Made by a program: the position numbers and the translations under genes. 10,015 nucleotides of DNA from Planctomycetales bacterium. Lineage in GTDB: Bacteria; Planctomycetota; Planctomycetia; Pirellulales; Thermoguttaceae. Below, in pieces: positions 1 through 7,265 of the stretch. Position 1 is the first letter of the stretch. Every line of letters begins with the position of its first letter. The stretch is taken from NCBI GenBank assembly GCA_007122045.1, contig SKJM01000591.1:1-10015 (forward strand), written 5' to 3'. Below the pieces are notes generated by a model. It did not search any database. It saw only the letters and a list, made by a program, of their open reading frames with translations, and was not told the DNA's origin.

Positions 1-765
1 GCGGTGGCCAAGGACGAGGACTGCCCCTTGGCCATTCGGGGTGACGGGTTGGAGGCCGTCGCCGAGTTGTCCTCGAAGCTGGCAGTGCTCGGCGTGGAGC
101 AGATTGTGCTCGATCCGGGTGCGCGGGGACTGAAACCGACCGTGGAGGCCCTGACCGCCATACGGCGTTTGGCCCTGAAGAACTTCCGCGCGTTGGGCTA
201 CCCAGCCTTGGCGCTGACCACCAGCGACGACCCCACGATGCAGGCGGTCGAGGCCGGCACGTACGTGGCCAAGTATGCCGCGGTGGTCATTACCGACGCC
301 TGCGAGCCCTGGCAGATCCTGCCGATCCTCACCGCGCGGCAGGACATCTACACCGATCCGCAGAAGCCGGTGGCGGTCGAGCCACGTCTGTACAGCGTCG
401 GCCCGGCGGACGAAGAGTCGCCGGTGCTGGTGACCACCAACTTCTCGTTGAGCTACTACTCGGTCGAGTCGGAAGTCGAGGCCAGCCGCGTGCCGGCCCA
501 CATCGTTGCCGTCGACACGGAGGGGACGTCGGTGCTGACCGCCTGGGCTTCTGACAAGTTCAATGCGGAAACGATCACCAAGGCCCTGAAGCAGTCGGGC
601 CTCGAGGACCGGCTGGCGCACAAGAAGCTAGTGATTCCCGGCTTCGTGGCCGTCCTGTCGGCCGGAGTGGAGGACGAGTCGGGCTGGAGTGTCGAGATCG
701 GGCCGAAGGAAGCGGCCGGGCTTCCCAACTATCTGAAAAAACAGCAATGGAAAAGACCGGCATAG
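1..765 (+). CDS. acsC: Corrinoid iron-sulfur protein large subunit (AcsC), 3' part only
   Basis: AcsC is the large (gamma) subunit of the cytoplasmic corrinoid iron-sulfur protein, which carries the methyl group from methyl-THF to acetyl-CoA synthase. The frame is open from the first base of the window, so the gene enters from the left. About 254 residues are visible; the family usually has about 440-450, so the N-terminal [4Fe-4S] domain and the first part of the TIM barrel lie outside. Numbering from the GTG at base 4, residues 1-125 look like the later part of the barrel. The rest is the C-terminal corrinoid-binding domain, with family-typical stretches TTNFSLSYYSVESEVE (144-159), VDTEGTSVLTAW (170-181) and VIPGFVAVLS (210-219), ending in GPKEAAGLPNYLK. 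The GTG at base 4 is an internal valine, not a start. Identification is confident. The last 19 bases overlap the next gene in another frame. Confidence 0.95.
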   Translation, partial: AVAKDEDCPLAIRGDGLEAVAELSSKLAVLGVEQIVLDPGARGLKPTVEALTAIRRLALKNFRALGYPALALTTSDDPTMQAVEAGTYVAKYAAVVITDACEPWQILPILTARQDIYTDPQKPVAVEPRLYSVGPADEESPVLVTTNFSLSYYSVESEVEASRVPAHIVAVDTEGTSVLTAWASDKFNAETITKALKQSGLEDRLAHKKLVIPGFVAVLSAGVEDESGWSVEIGPKEAAGLPNYLKKQQWKRPA

Positions 766-2756
766 GCGTCAAGACGCTTCACCGAATCCAGTTTCTGCCT
801 GAACGCCGCCAGGCTTCCATCGAGCCGGGAAAAACCCTGCTCGAGGCCGCCCAGGCCGCCGGCGTCTATGTCGGGGCCATCTGCGGCGGGGAGGGGACGT
901 GCGGCAAGTGCCGGCTGATCGTCTGCGAGGGGGAAGTCAGCGGCGAATCGACCGAGTTTCTCACCCGCGCCGAGATCCGGCGCGGTTACGTGCTCGCCTG
1001 CCAGGTGGTGCCGCACAGCGACCTGGTCGTGGAGGTCCCGCCCGAATCGCGGCTGAGCAGTTACATTGGCGTAGGCCGCGACAGCGACCGGTTCCGCGCG
1101 TTCGAGCGGCGCGACGCGGCGCGCGTGTCGCGGAAGACCGACCCGGTCACGCAGAAAGTCTTTCTCGAACTCGAACCGCCCACCCTCGACGACCCGACGG
1201 CCGACCAGGAGCGGCTCCTCGACGCGGTGGCCAAGCGGCAACCCGGCCCGCTGCAAATGGGCCTGAAAGTCGCCCGCGAACTGCCCCGCTTGCTGCGGCG
1301 GCTCGATGCAAAACCCTCGGCGTGGCACTGGGGTTGGGACGGGCGGGTAACGGCTACCGTGGGCCTGCGCCGCGAAGTAGGCGAGATCCTTTGCCTCGAA
1401 CGGGGTGACACCTCCCAGCGGAGCTTCGGCCTGGCGCTCGACGTGGGCACGACGACGGTGGTCGCCCACGTCGTCGATCTGATCACCGGCGCCACGCGCG
1501 AGGCGGCAGCCAAGTACAACTCGCAAATCGGGTTCGGCGAGGACATCATCGGCCGCATCAACTATGCCCGACGGCCCGGCGGCGCCGACGCCCTGCACAA
1601 AGCCGTCATCGACGACGTGGAGACGCTGCTGGAGGACCTCCTCCGCCGGGCTCAGATCGGCCGCGGCGACGTGCAGTGCGTCGTGGCGTCGGGCAACACG
1701 ACCATGCTCCACTTCCTCTTGGGGCTGGAAACCGACCTGATCCGCATCGCTCCGTTCGCACCCGCCATGGCCGCCCCGCCGCCAATCCGGGCGGCGGAAG
1801 CGGGCATTCGGATTCATCCTCGCGGGCTCCTGTACGTGTTGCCGATGGTCGGCAGCTACGTCGGCGGCGACACGACGGCCGGGATCCTCGCCTCGGGCAT
1901 GCATCGCAGCGAAGAGATCTCCCTGTTGCTCGATATCGGCACCAACGGCGAAATCGTGCTGGGCAACCACGACTTTCTGGTCGCCTGCTCGGCTTCGGCC
2001 GGCCCGGCGTTCGAGGGGGCGTCGGTCGCCTGCGGCATGCGGGCCACCACCGGAGCGATCGACAGCGTGCGAATCTTCCGCCCCGGCCCGATCGTCTCGG
2101 TGACGACCATCGATGAAGCCCCGCCGGTCGGTTTCTGCGGCACCGGGCTGATCGAAGCGGTCGCCGAGATGTTCCTGGCCGGCATCATCGACCGCAACGG
2201 CCGCCTCGACCCCGCCGCCGCCGGCGGCCGTTACCGCCTCGGCGACGAGGACGGCCGGCCGGCCTTCGTGGTCGTCTCTGCCGAAGAGGCCGGCCATTGG
2301 CGCGACCTGGTCATTACCCAGTCGGATATCGACAACCTCATCCGTACCAAGGGGGCCATCTACGCCGGGGCCGATTCCCTGGTCCGGTCGCTGGGGTTGT
2401 CGTTCGCGGATATCGAGCGCGTTTACATCGCCGGCGCGTTCGGCAATCGGTTGGACGTCGCCGGATGTATTGCCATCGGGTTGCTGCCGGACCTGCCGCA
2501 CGAGCGGTTCCACTTCATCGGCAACAGCGCGCTGGCCGGCGCCAAGCAGGCGATGCTCAACCGCCGAATCCTCGACGAAGCCTACCATATTCGCGACCGG
2601 GTGACTTACCAGGAGTTGATGACCGACCCGCAGTACATGGACCGGTTTATTTCCGCCTGCTTTCTGCCCCATACCGACCTTGCCGATTTCCCATCAGTCG
2701 CCGAGCGACTGCATGGCGATTCCCGGCCGGCGGTCCTACAGTACGCTGACGCATAA
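747..2756 (+). CDS. RACo-type ATP-dependent reductive activator of the corrinoid iron-sulfur protein
   Basis: This 669-residue protein matches RACo (the orf7 type of acetogen acs clusters), which uses ATP to drive an electron uphill into inactive Co(II) CFeSP. An N-terminal plant-type [2Fe-2S] ferredoxin domain has C46-x5-C52-x2-C55-x29-C85. A linker and middle domain follow (about 100-225). From about 228 there is an ASKHA ATPase fold: LDVGTTTVV (231-239), SGNTTM (315-320), LDIGTNGEI (395-403), SASAGPAFEG (415-424), GFCGTGLIE (462-470), IAGAFGNR (561-568) and GNSALAGA (592-599), then FISACFLPHT near the end. RamA-type activators of methylamine systems instead carry C-terminal 4Fe-4S clusters, and none is seen here. 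The ATG at 747 is the only sensible start: it lies just before the ferredoxin domain and inside the end of acsC. No clear Shine-Dalgarno sequence precedes it, so translation is probably coupled to acsC, its substrate's gene. Confidence 0.93.
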   Translation: MEKTGIGVKTLHRIQFLPERRQASIEPGKTLLEAAQAAGVYVGAICGGEGTCGKCRLIVCEGEVSGESTEFLTRAEIRRGYVLACQVVPHSDLVVEVPPESRLSSYIGVGRDSDRFRAFERRDAARVSRKTDPVTQKVFLELEPPTLDDPTADQERLLDAVAKRQPGPLQMGLKVARELPRLLRRLDAKPSAWHWGWDGRVTATVGLRREVGEILCLERGDTSQRSFGLALDVGTTTVVAHVVDLITGATREAAAKYNSQIGFGEDIIGRINYARRPGGADALHKAVIDDVETLLEDLLRRAQIGRGDVQCVVASGNTTMLHFLLGLETDLIRIAPFAPAMAAPPPIRAAEAGIRIHPRGLLYVLPMVGSYVGGDTTAGILASGMHRSEEISLLLDIGTNGEIVLGNHDFLVACSASAGPAFEGASVACGMRATTGAIDSVRIFRPGPIVSVTTIDEAPPVGFCGTGLIEAVAEMFLAGIIDRNGRLDPAAAGGRYRLGDEDGRPAFVVVSAEEAGHWRDLVITQSDIDNLIRTKGAIYAGADSLVRSLGLSFADIERVYIAGAFGNRLDVAGCIAIGLLPDLPHERFHFIGNSALAGAKQAMLNRRILDEAYHIRDRVTYQELMTDPQYMDRFISACFLPHTDLADFPSVAERLHGDSRPAVLQYADA

Positions 2757-2761
2757 AGGAG
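2755..2761 (+). promoter_or_regulatory. Shine-Dalgarno site fixing the GTG start of cooC
   Basis: AAAGGAG begins inside the stop codon of the preceding gene and ends nine bases before the GTG at 2771. It supports this rare start codon, and no upstream in-frame ATG competes. A near-identical segment (AAAGGAGACRC) precedes acsD at 3570. Confidence 0.75.
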
Positions 2762-2770
2762 ACACGCCTC

Positions 2771-3547
2771 GTGACACTTTCCATCGCCGTGGCCGGCAAA
2801 GGAGGCATCGGGAAGACGACGCTGATCGGCCTGCTGGTCCGCGCCTTGCGCGGGCGGGGCGTCCGTCCGATCCTGGCCGTCGACGCCGATCCCAACGCCA
2901 ACCTGGCCGAAACCCTCGGCGTCGACGAAGGCCGGACTTTAGCCGACATCCGCGAGGAGGGCTCCGCGCCGGAAGGCTCCCCGTCCAGTGGCATCGGCCG
3001 CGTCCGCGCCGTGGAAGACGAGCTTCAGCGGGCCATCAGCGAGGCCGAAGGGTTCGACCTGGTCACCATGGGCCGGCCGGAAGGGCCCCGCTGTTACTGC
3101 GCGGTCAACAACCTGTTGCGCAAGTCGCTCGACGAACTGGCCTGGAACTATGCCGCCGTGGTCATCGACAACGAGGCCGGCCTGGAACATCTTTCCCGGC
3201 GCACCACCAACGACATCGACTATCTCATCGCCGTGCTCAATCCCACGCGGCCGTCGCTCCGCGCGGCCCGCCGCATCGTCGATCTGTCGCGGGAATTGCC
3301 GGTGCGGATCGGGTGCCGGGCCGTGCTGCTGAACCGGGTGGAACCGCAGGGGCTTCCCGTCGAGGTCGAGCGCGACTTGGAGGCGCTCGACGCCTACCGG
3401 CTGCCCGACGTGCCGGAAGACCCTGACCTGCTGCGCGCCGGGGCGGTCGGCCGCGACGTGTTCACCCTGCCGGCAACCGGCCCCGCCCTGTCGGCCATCG
3501 ACCAGGTCGCCGAGATTCTTGCCACCCACACGGAACCGGTTCACTGA
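2771..3547 (+). CDS. cooC: CooC/AcsF-family nickel-insertion ATPase for CODH/ACS
   Basis: This is a 258-residue MinD/ParA-type P-loop ATPase. It opens with a deviant Walker A, GKGGIGKTT (9-17), followed by VDADPNANL (37-45), a C-Y-C pair (C108 and C110) in GPRCYCAVNNLLR, and a Walker B/switch II region VIDNEAGLEH (131-140). The CxC pair marks the CooC group: in CooC it binds nickel at the dimer interface, and ATP hydrolysis drives maturation of the CODH C-cluster. AcsF, its relative in acs clusters, matures the A-cluster of acetyl-CoA synthase. Sequence alone does not separate the two, and the acs setting makes AcsF at least as likely. The start is GTG, chosen because of the strong ribosome site and because the P-loop sits at the usual distance. 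It lies 14 bases after the activator gene. Its target enzymes are not encoded in the window. Confidence 0.93.
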   Translation: MTLSIAVAGKGGIGKTTLIGLLVRALRGRGVRPILAVDADPNANLAETLGVDEGRTLADIREEGSAPEGSPSSGIGRVRAVEDELQRAISEAEGFDLVTMGRPEGPRCYCAVNNLLRKSLDELAWNYAAVVIDNEAGLEHLSRRTTNDIDYLIAVLNPTRPSLRAARRIVDLSRELPVRIGCRAVLLNRVEPQGLPVEVERDLEALDAYRLPDVPEDPDLLRAGAVGRDVFTLPATGPALSAIDQVAEILATHTEPVH

Positions 3548-3582
3548 ATCCGGCAGTTCGCAAGCCAAAAAAGGAGACGCTT

Positions 3583-4545
3583 ATGCCCTTTCCCGACTTC
3601 CGACAGAAATGGACCGGACGTATCAATCCGGTCACGCTCGGCGCCACGCCGGCCGAGGGCGGCACGCGCGGCCGCACGGTCACGCTTGGCGGCGAGACGG
3701 GTATTCCCTTCTTGAACTTCGACGGCGAGACCCCGCACTCGCCGGCGCTTGGGCTCGACGTGCTCGACCAGGCTCCAGTCGGCTGGCCCGGGCCGCTGCA
3801 AGAGGCCTACGGCGACGTCTGGTCGGATCCGGCCGCGTGGGCCCGGCGGGCCAGGCAGTTGGGAGCCGACCTGATCAACCTGCGACTGCTGAGCATCCAT
3901 CCCGATGAAGGCGATCGGCCGCCCGAAGCCGCCGTCGAAACGGTCCAGGCGGTGCTGGAGGCAGTCGACTTGCCGCTGGTGGTTTGGGGCTGCGACGTGC
4001 CGGAGAAAGACCAGGCCGTGATGCCCAAGGTGGCGGAAGCGGCCCAGGGTGAGAACTGCCTGCTGGGCGCGGCGACCGAAGGCGACTACCGCACGCTGGC
4101 CGCCGCCGCCCAGGCCTATGGCCACAAGCTCATTGCCCTGGCCCCGTGCGACATCAACAGGTCGAAACAGGTGAACATTCTCATCAGCGACACGGGCTAC
4201 CCGTTGACCGATCTGGTCATCTATCCGACCACGGCTTCGTTGGGCTACGGCATGGAATGGATTTACTCGATCCTCGAACGGGGCCGGCTGGCGGCCCTCT
4301 CGGGCGACCGGCTGATGGCCCAGCCGGTGATCCTCGACGTGGGTTACGAGGCGTGGCGGTCGAAGGAAGCCCGTTCCGACGACGAGGCCGCGCCCGACTG
4401 GGGGCCCATCGCGCTTCGGGGCCCGGCCTGGGAAGCGGCCACCGCCGCCGCATTGATTCAAGGCGGCGCCGACCTGCTCGTCCTTCGCCATCCCCGTGCC
4501 TTGGAGACCGTCCGCCGGGCCGTCACGGCCCTGGCGGCAGCTTGA
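3583..4545 (+). CDS. acsD: Corrinoid iron-sulfur protein small subunit (AcsD)
   Basis: AcsD is the small (delta) CFeSP subunit, a TIM barrel that pairs with AcsC so that the corrinoid is held between the two. The protein has 320 residues, a normal length. Family-typical stretches are GGETGIPFLNFDGE (36-49) near the start, LPLVVWGCDVPEKD (130-143), APCDINRSKQVNILISD (187-203), SLGYGMEWIYSILER (219-233) and a C-terminal ALIQGGADLLVLRHP (290-304). AAGGAG at 3571-3576, six bases before the ATG, supports the start. A 35-base gap separates it from cooC. In many acetogens acsC and acsD are adjacent; here the activator and CooC genes lie between them, about 2.8 kb from the end of acsC. Co-transcription should still give balanced subunits. 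Confidence 0.95.
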   Translation: MPFPDFRQKWTGRINPVTLGATPAEGGTRGRTVTLGGETGIPFLNFDGETPHSPALGLDVLDQAPVGWPGPLQEAYGDVWSDPAAWARRARQLGADLINLRLLSIHPDEGDRPPEAAVETVQAVLEAVDLPLVVWGCDVPEKDQAVMPKVAEAAQGENCLLGAATEGDYRTLAAAAQAYGHKLIALAPCDINRSKQVNILISDTGYPLTDLVIYPTTASLGYGMEWIYSILERGRLAALSGDRLMAQPVILDVGYEAWRSKEARSDDEAAPDWGPIALRGPAWEAATAAALIQGGADLLVLRHPRALETVRRAVTALAAA

Positions 4546-4583
4546 TGTTGCCGAAACCGTTTACTTCGTAGCGTCCAACCCTT

Positions 4584-4588
4584 GGGAG
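4584..4588 (+). promoter_or_regulatory. Shine-Dalgarno-like GGGAG before acsE, widely spaced
   Basis: GGGAG is followed by an A-rich stretch and lies 13 bases before the ATG at 4602, longer than the other spacings in this cluster (5-9 bases). The start is nevertheless secure because the conserved N-terminus of the family begins right at this ATG. Confidence 0.5.
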
Positions 4589-4601
4589 AAAAGAAACGAA
4601 A

Positions 4602-5441
4602 ATGATCATCTTCAGTGAACGCCTCAACGGCATGTACCGCGACGTCCGCACGGCCATCGTGGAGAGGAATAAAGACGTCATTCAGGAGTTGGCCGAAAAA
4701 CAGCTTGCCGGCGGCGCCGACGTGATGGACCTGAACGTCGGCCCGGCGAAAGGCGACGCCGTCGAGCACTTCGTCTGGCTGGCCCGAACCGTCCGCGAGG
4801 TAACCGACAAGCCGCTTTCGCTCGACAGCGCCAAGGCCGACCTGCTGATGCAGGTGGTGCCGCGAGTGAAAGAAGCGCTGCCGGATACGAAGCTGGTGAT
4901 CAACTCCTGCACCGCCGCGCCGCGTTACATGGAAAAGCTCCTGCCCGTAGCCGTCTCCTGCGATGCCGCGATCATCGGCCTGACGATGGACCAGGACGGG
5001 GTGCCGGGCAACGTCGAGAAGCGGGTGGAATGCGGCGCCACGTTTATCATGACCGCCCTGGAGCACGGCATCCCCATCGACGACATCTATATCGACCCGA
5101 TCGTCTTGCCGGTCAATGCCGCCTTCAAGCAACAGCAGTTCGTCATCGAGGCCATCCGGGAGTTGGCGATCGTCCACGATCCGCCGCCGAAGTTCATCAT
5201 CGGGCTGTCCAACGTCAGCCAGAAGTGCCTGATGAACCGGCTGCTGAACCGCACTTTCCTGGTCATGTGTTTGACAGCCGGCCTCAGCGCGGCCATTGTC
5301 GACGCAGCCGACGAGGAGCTGATTTCCGCAATGATCTCCGCCGAGGTCCTGCTCGGCAAGGAATTGTACAGTGATGATTACATCAAGGCATGGCGCATGC
5401 AACGGGGCCTGCCCAGCGAAGCGGAGCCCGTCGAGGTGTGA
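4602..5441 (+). CDS. acsE: 5-methyltetrahydrofolate:corrinoid iron-sulfur protein methyltransferase (AcsE, MeTr)
   Basis: AcsE moves the methyl group from methyl-THF to the Co(I) of CFeSP, joining the folate and corrinoid halves of the methyl branch. It is a pterin-binding TIM barrel of 279 residues; the Moorella enzyme is about 262. The N-terminus IIFSERLNGMYRDV is typical. LSLDSAK (72-78), LVINS (98-102), YIDPIVLPV (163-171) and GLSNVSQ (201-207) place D75, N101, D165 and N204 where the Moorella enzyme, as recalled, has its folate-contact residues D75, N96 and D160 and its catalytic N199. The last three share a constant offset of five. NRTFLVM (216-222) and the closing AEVLLGKELYSDDY are also usual. 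The last ten residues or so (PSEAEPVEV) form a short unconserved tail. A 72-base gap follows, the largest in the window, holding only the next ribosome site. Confidence 0.95.
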   Translation: MIIFSERLNGMYRDVRTAIVERNKDVIQELAEKQLAGGADVMDLNVGPAKGDAVEHFVWLARTVREVTDKPLSLDSAKADLLMQVVPRVKEALPDTKLVINSCTAAPRYMEKLLPVAVSCDAAIIGLTMDQDGVPGNVEKRVECGATFIMTALEHGIPIDDIYIDPIVLPVNAAFKQQQFVIEAIRELAIVHDPPPKFIIGLSNVSQKCLMNRLLNRTFLVMCLTAGLSAAIVDAADEELISAMISAEVLLGKELYSDDYIKAWRMQRGLPSEAEPVEV

Positions 5442-5513
5442 GGGACGACGCGTCACGACGGCCAGGCCGCTGCCAGAGCCCAAGGCGACTGTTCGATCAG
5501 GGGAGAAACCAGC

Positions 5514-7202
5514 ATGATTGCCGCCCAACAACCCCAGTCGTGTTCCTACAAGCAGATGCTCGCCTCGGAAAGATTCCACTATGGCGTCGAAGTGGTCACC
5601 AGTCGCGGGCTGCCGTCGCCTGCCAAGGGCAGCGACGTGGCCGGCACGGCTCGCGAGCTGCTTGCGGAACCGCGGGTGGGCTGGATCGCGGTGACCGACA
5701 ACCCGGGCGGCACCGCCATGCTTCCGCCCGATTGGCTTGCCGCGCTGCTGCCCGAACATCGCGCCCGGCTTGTCCTCCACCTGACCTGCAAGGACATGAA
5801 CCGAAACGCCCTGGAGGCCGCCGCCTGGCGCAACGGGGCCGAGGGGTTCCAGAACGTGCTCGCCCTGACCGGCGACTATCCGACCGGCGGCTTTCGCGGC
5901 TGGGCTGCGCCGGTGTTCGACCTCGACTCGATAAGCCTGATCGGCCTGCTGCATTCGATGAACGAGGGGCTCCAGGTACCGGGGCGGCGCGGCAGGATCG
6001 AAACCCTTTCCCCTACCGACTGCTTCATCGGCTGTGCCGTCTCGCCGTTCAAGCGGCAGGAGGCCGAGTTGATCCCGCAGTATCTCAAGCTGGTCCGGAA
6101 GGTGGAAGCCGGCGCTCGCTGGGTGATTACGCAGCTCGGCTACGACATGCGGAAATTCCACGAGGTGAAGCTGATGCTGGCCTCGCGCGGCCTCGACGTG
6201 CCCGTCGTCGGCAACGCCTATCTGCTCAGCAAGACCGTCGCCCGAATGTTCCACGGCGGCCAACTGGCCGGTTGCGTGGTCAGCGACGAACTGCTGGCCG
6301 ACGTGGAGAAGTATGCGGCCGGCCCGGACAAGGGCCGGGCGTTCTTCCAGGAGTTGGCCGCCAAGCAGTTGGCCGTGTTCAAGGGGCTCGGGTTTGCCGG
6401 CGGCTATCTGGGCGGGATGGCCAAACCCGATACCTTCGTCAAGATCATGGAAATGGCCGAAGCCTTCGGCCCGGACGACTGGCGCGACTTCATCAAGGAA
6501 ATCCAATACGGCCAGCCGGGCGAGTTCTTCCTGTTCGAGCACGACGCCGCGACCGGTCTGGGTGACCCGGCGCGGCTGAATCCGGATGCCCTCCTCGCGA
6601 TGAACCGGCGGACCGGCGGCCGCGAGGTCACCCTCGGCTACCGGCTTTCGCTCTTGGCGCACCGGTGGCTGTTCACGCGCGGGCGAGGGCTGTTCGGGCC
6701 CTTGCAGAAGCTGTGCGCCCGCTGGGACGGCAAGCCGGGGCCGGCGGGGCGGGCAGCCCACTGGATGGAGCGGAGGGCGAAGTTCCTGACGTACGACTGC
6801 CAGGATTGCGGTGATTGCAGCCTTCCCGAGTGCGCCTACCTTTGCCCCATGACCGCCTGTTCGAAACATCTGCGCAACGGCCCGTGCGGCGGATCGAACG
6901 ACGGCCAATGCGAACGGGGCGACAAGATTTGTTTTTGGGCCCGCGTGTACCAGCGAATGAAATACGTCGGGAAGGCCGAGACGATGCTCGACCGTCCCAC
7001 GGTCTTCCATCGGGGCGAACTGCGGCATACGTCGGCGTGGGCGAACCGATACCTGGAACGCGACCACCAGGCCGGGCTTGGGGCAGAGGACGGTGCCGGC
7101 GACAAGGGGGCCGCCGGGGCGCCGCCGGCCGACCCTCCGGCAGCCGAAAAGCCTGCCGCCGGGGAATCGCCCGTCGCGGCGCCCCCCGGCGCCAAACCAT
7201 AG
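5514..7202 (+). CDS. Methylenetetrahydrofolate reductase, MetF-MetV fusion
   Basis: This 562-residue protein joins two parts that are separate in model acetogens. Residues 1-350 or so form a MetF-type FAD TIM barrel: E26 in GVEVVTSRG is a candidate catalytic glutamate, followed by AVTDNPGG (59-66), HLTCKDMNRNAL (89-100), LALTGDYP (116-123, D121), CFIGCAVSPFKR (170-181) and TQLGYD (206-211). After a linker, residues 425-515 form a MetV/MTHFR C-terminal domain with nine cysteines (429, 432, 435, 440, 444, 449, 458, 466, 473), including CQDCGDC and LRNGPCGGS. In MetV this region is thought to bind Fe-S and/or zinc and to pass electrons to the flavin. The expected reaction is methylene-THF to methyl-THF. 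No dedicated electron donor subunit (RnfC2- or HdrA-like) is encoded nearby. Residues 520-562 are an Ala/Pro/Gly tail. AGGGGAG at 5499-5505, eight bases before the ATG, sets the start. Similar single-chain forms are known in other bacteria. Confidence 0.88.
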   Translation: MIAAQQPQSCSYKQMLASERFHYGVEVVTSRGLPSPAKGSDVAGTARELLAEPRVGWIAVTDNPGGTAMLPPDWLAALLPEHRARLVLHLTCKDMNRNALEAAAWRNGAEGFQNVLALTGDYPTGGFRGWAAPVFDLDSISLIGLLHSMNEGLQVPGRRGRIETLSPTDCFIGCAVSPFKRQEAELIPQYLKLVRKVEAGARWVITQLGYDMRKFHEVKLMLASRGLDVPVVGNAYLLSKTVARMFHGGQLAGCVVSDELLADVEKYAAGPDKGRAFFQELAAKQLAVFKGLGFAGGYLGGMAKPDTFVKIMEMAEAFGPDDWRDFIKEIQYGQPGEFFLFEHDAATGLGDPARLNPDALLAMNRRTGGREVTLGYRLSLLAHRWLFTRGRGLFGPLQKLCARWDGKPGPAGRAAHWMERRAKFLTYDCQDCGDCSLPECAYLCPMTACSKHLRNGPCGGSNDGQCERGDKICFWARVYQRMKYVGKAETMLDRPTVFHRGELRHTSAWANRYLERDHQAGLGAEDGAGDKGAAGAPPADPPAAEKPAAGESPVAAPPGAKP

Positions 7203-7265
7203 CACCCTTGCCACCGTTAGCCATAACCACCATCTTCACGACTCAACTCAGCTAGGGAGGACGAT

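Noticed and set aside
729..2672. A minus-strand open frame of about 647 codons opposite the activator gene.
   Set aside because: It is the mirror of a well-conserved + strand protein, with biased composition and no motifs. It is a codon-bias artefact.
747..2756. Activator considered as RamA (methylamine corrinoid activator) or a general ferredoxin.
   Set aside because: It has an N-terminal [2Fe-2S] domain and an ASKHA ATPase domain, and lacks the C-terminal 4Fe-4S cysteine clusters of RamA. The acs context also fits RACo.
5442..5513. The largest gap (72 bases), with a small palindrome GACGCGTC at 5447-5454, considered as an operator or terminator.
   Set aside because: An eight-base CG-rich palindrome is common by chance here; there is no long stem, no T-run and no partner site. 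Only the ribosome site at 5499-5505 is supported.
5390..6565. A + strand open frame of about 391 codons beginning in the end of acsE and running into the reductase gene.
   Set aside because: It is out of frame with both conserved proteins. Its translation is dominated by R, G, A and P and has no domain.
4458..7214. A very long open frame on the minus strand (about 918 codons) antisense to acsE and the MetF-MetV gene.
   Set aside because: It runs opposite three confident genes and their spacers, and its product is rich in R, G, H, D, Q and V with no recognisable domain. Stop-free antisense frames are expected opposite GC-rich genes with strong third-position GC bias.
7203..7265. The spacer before fhs, considered as a terminator plus new promoter.
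   Set aside because: No hairpin with a T-tract and no convincing -35/-10 pair is visible. Apart from the ribosome site it looks like a plain leader.
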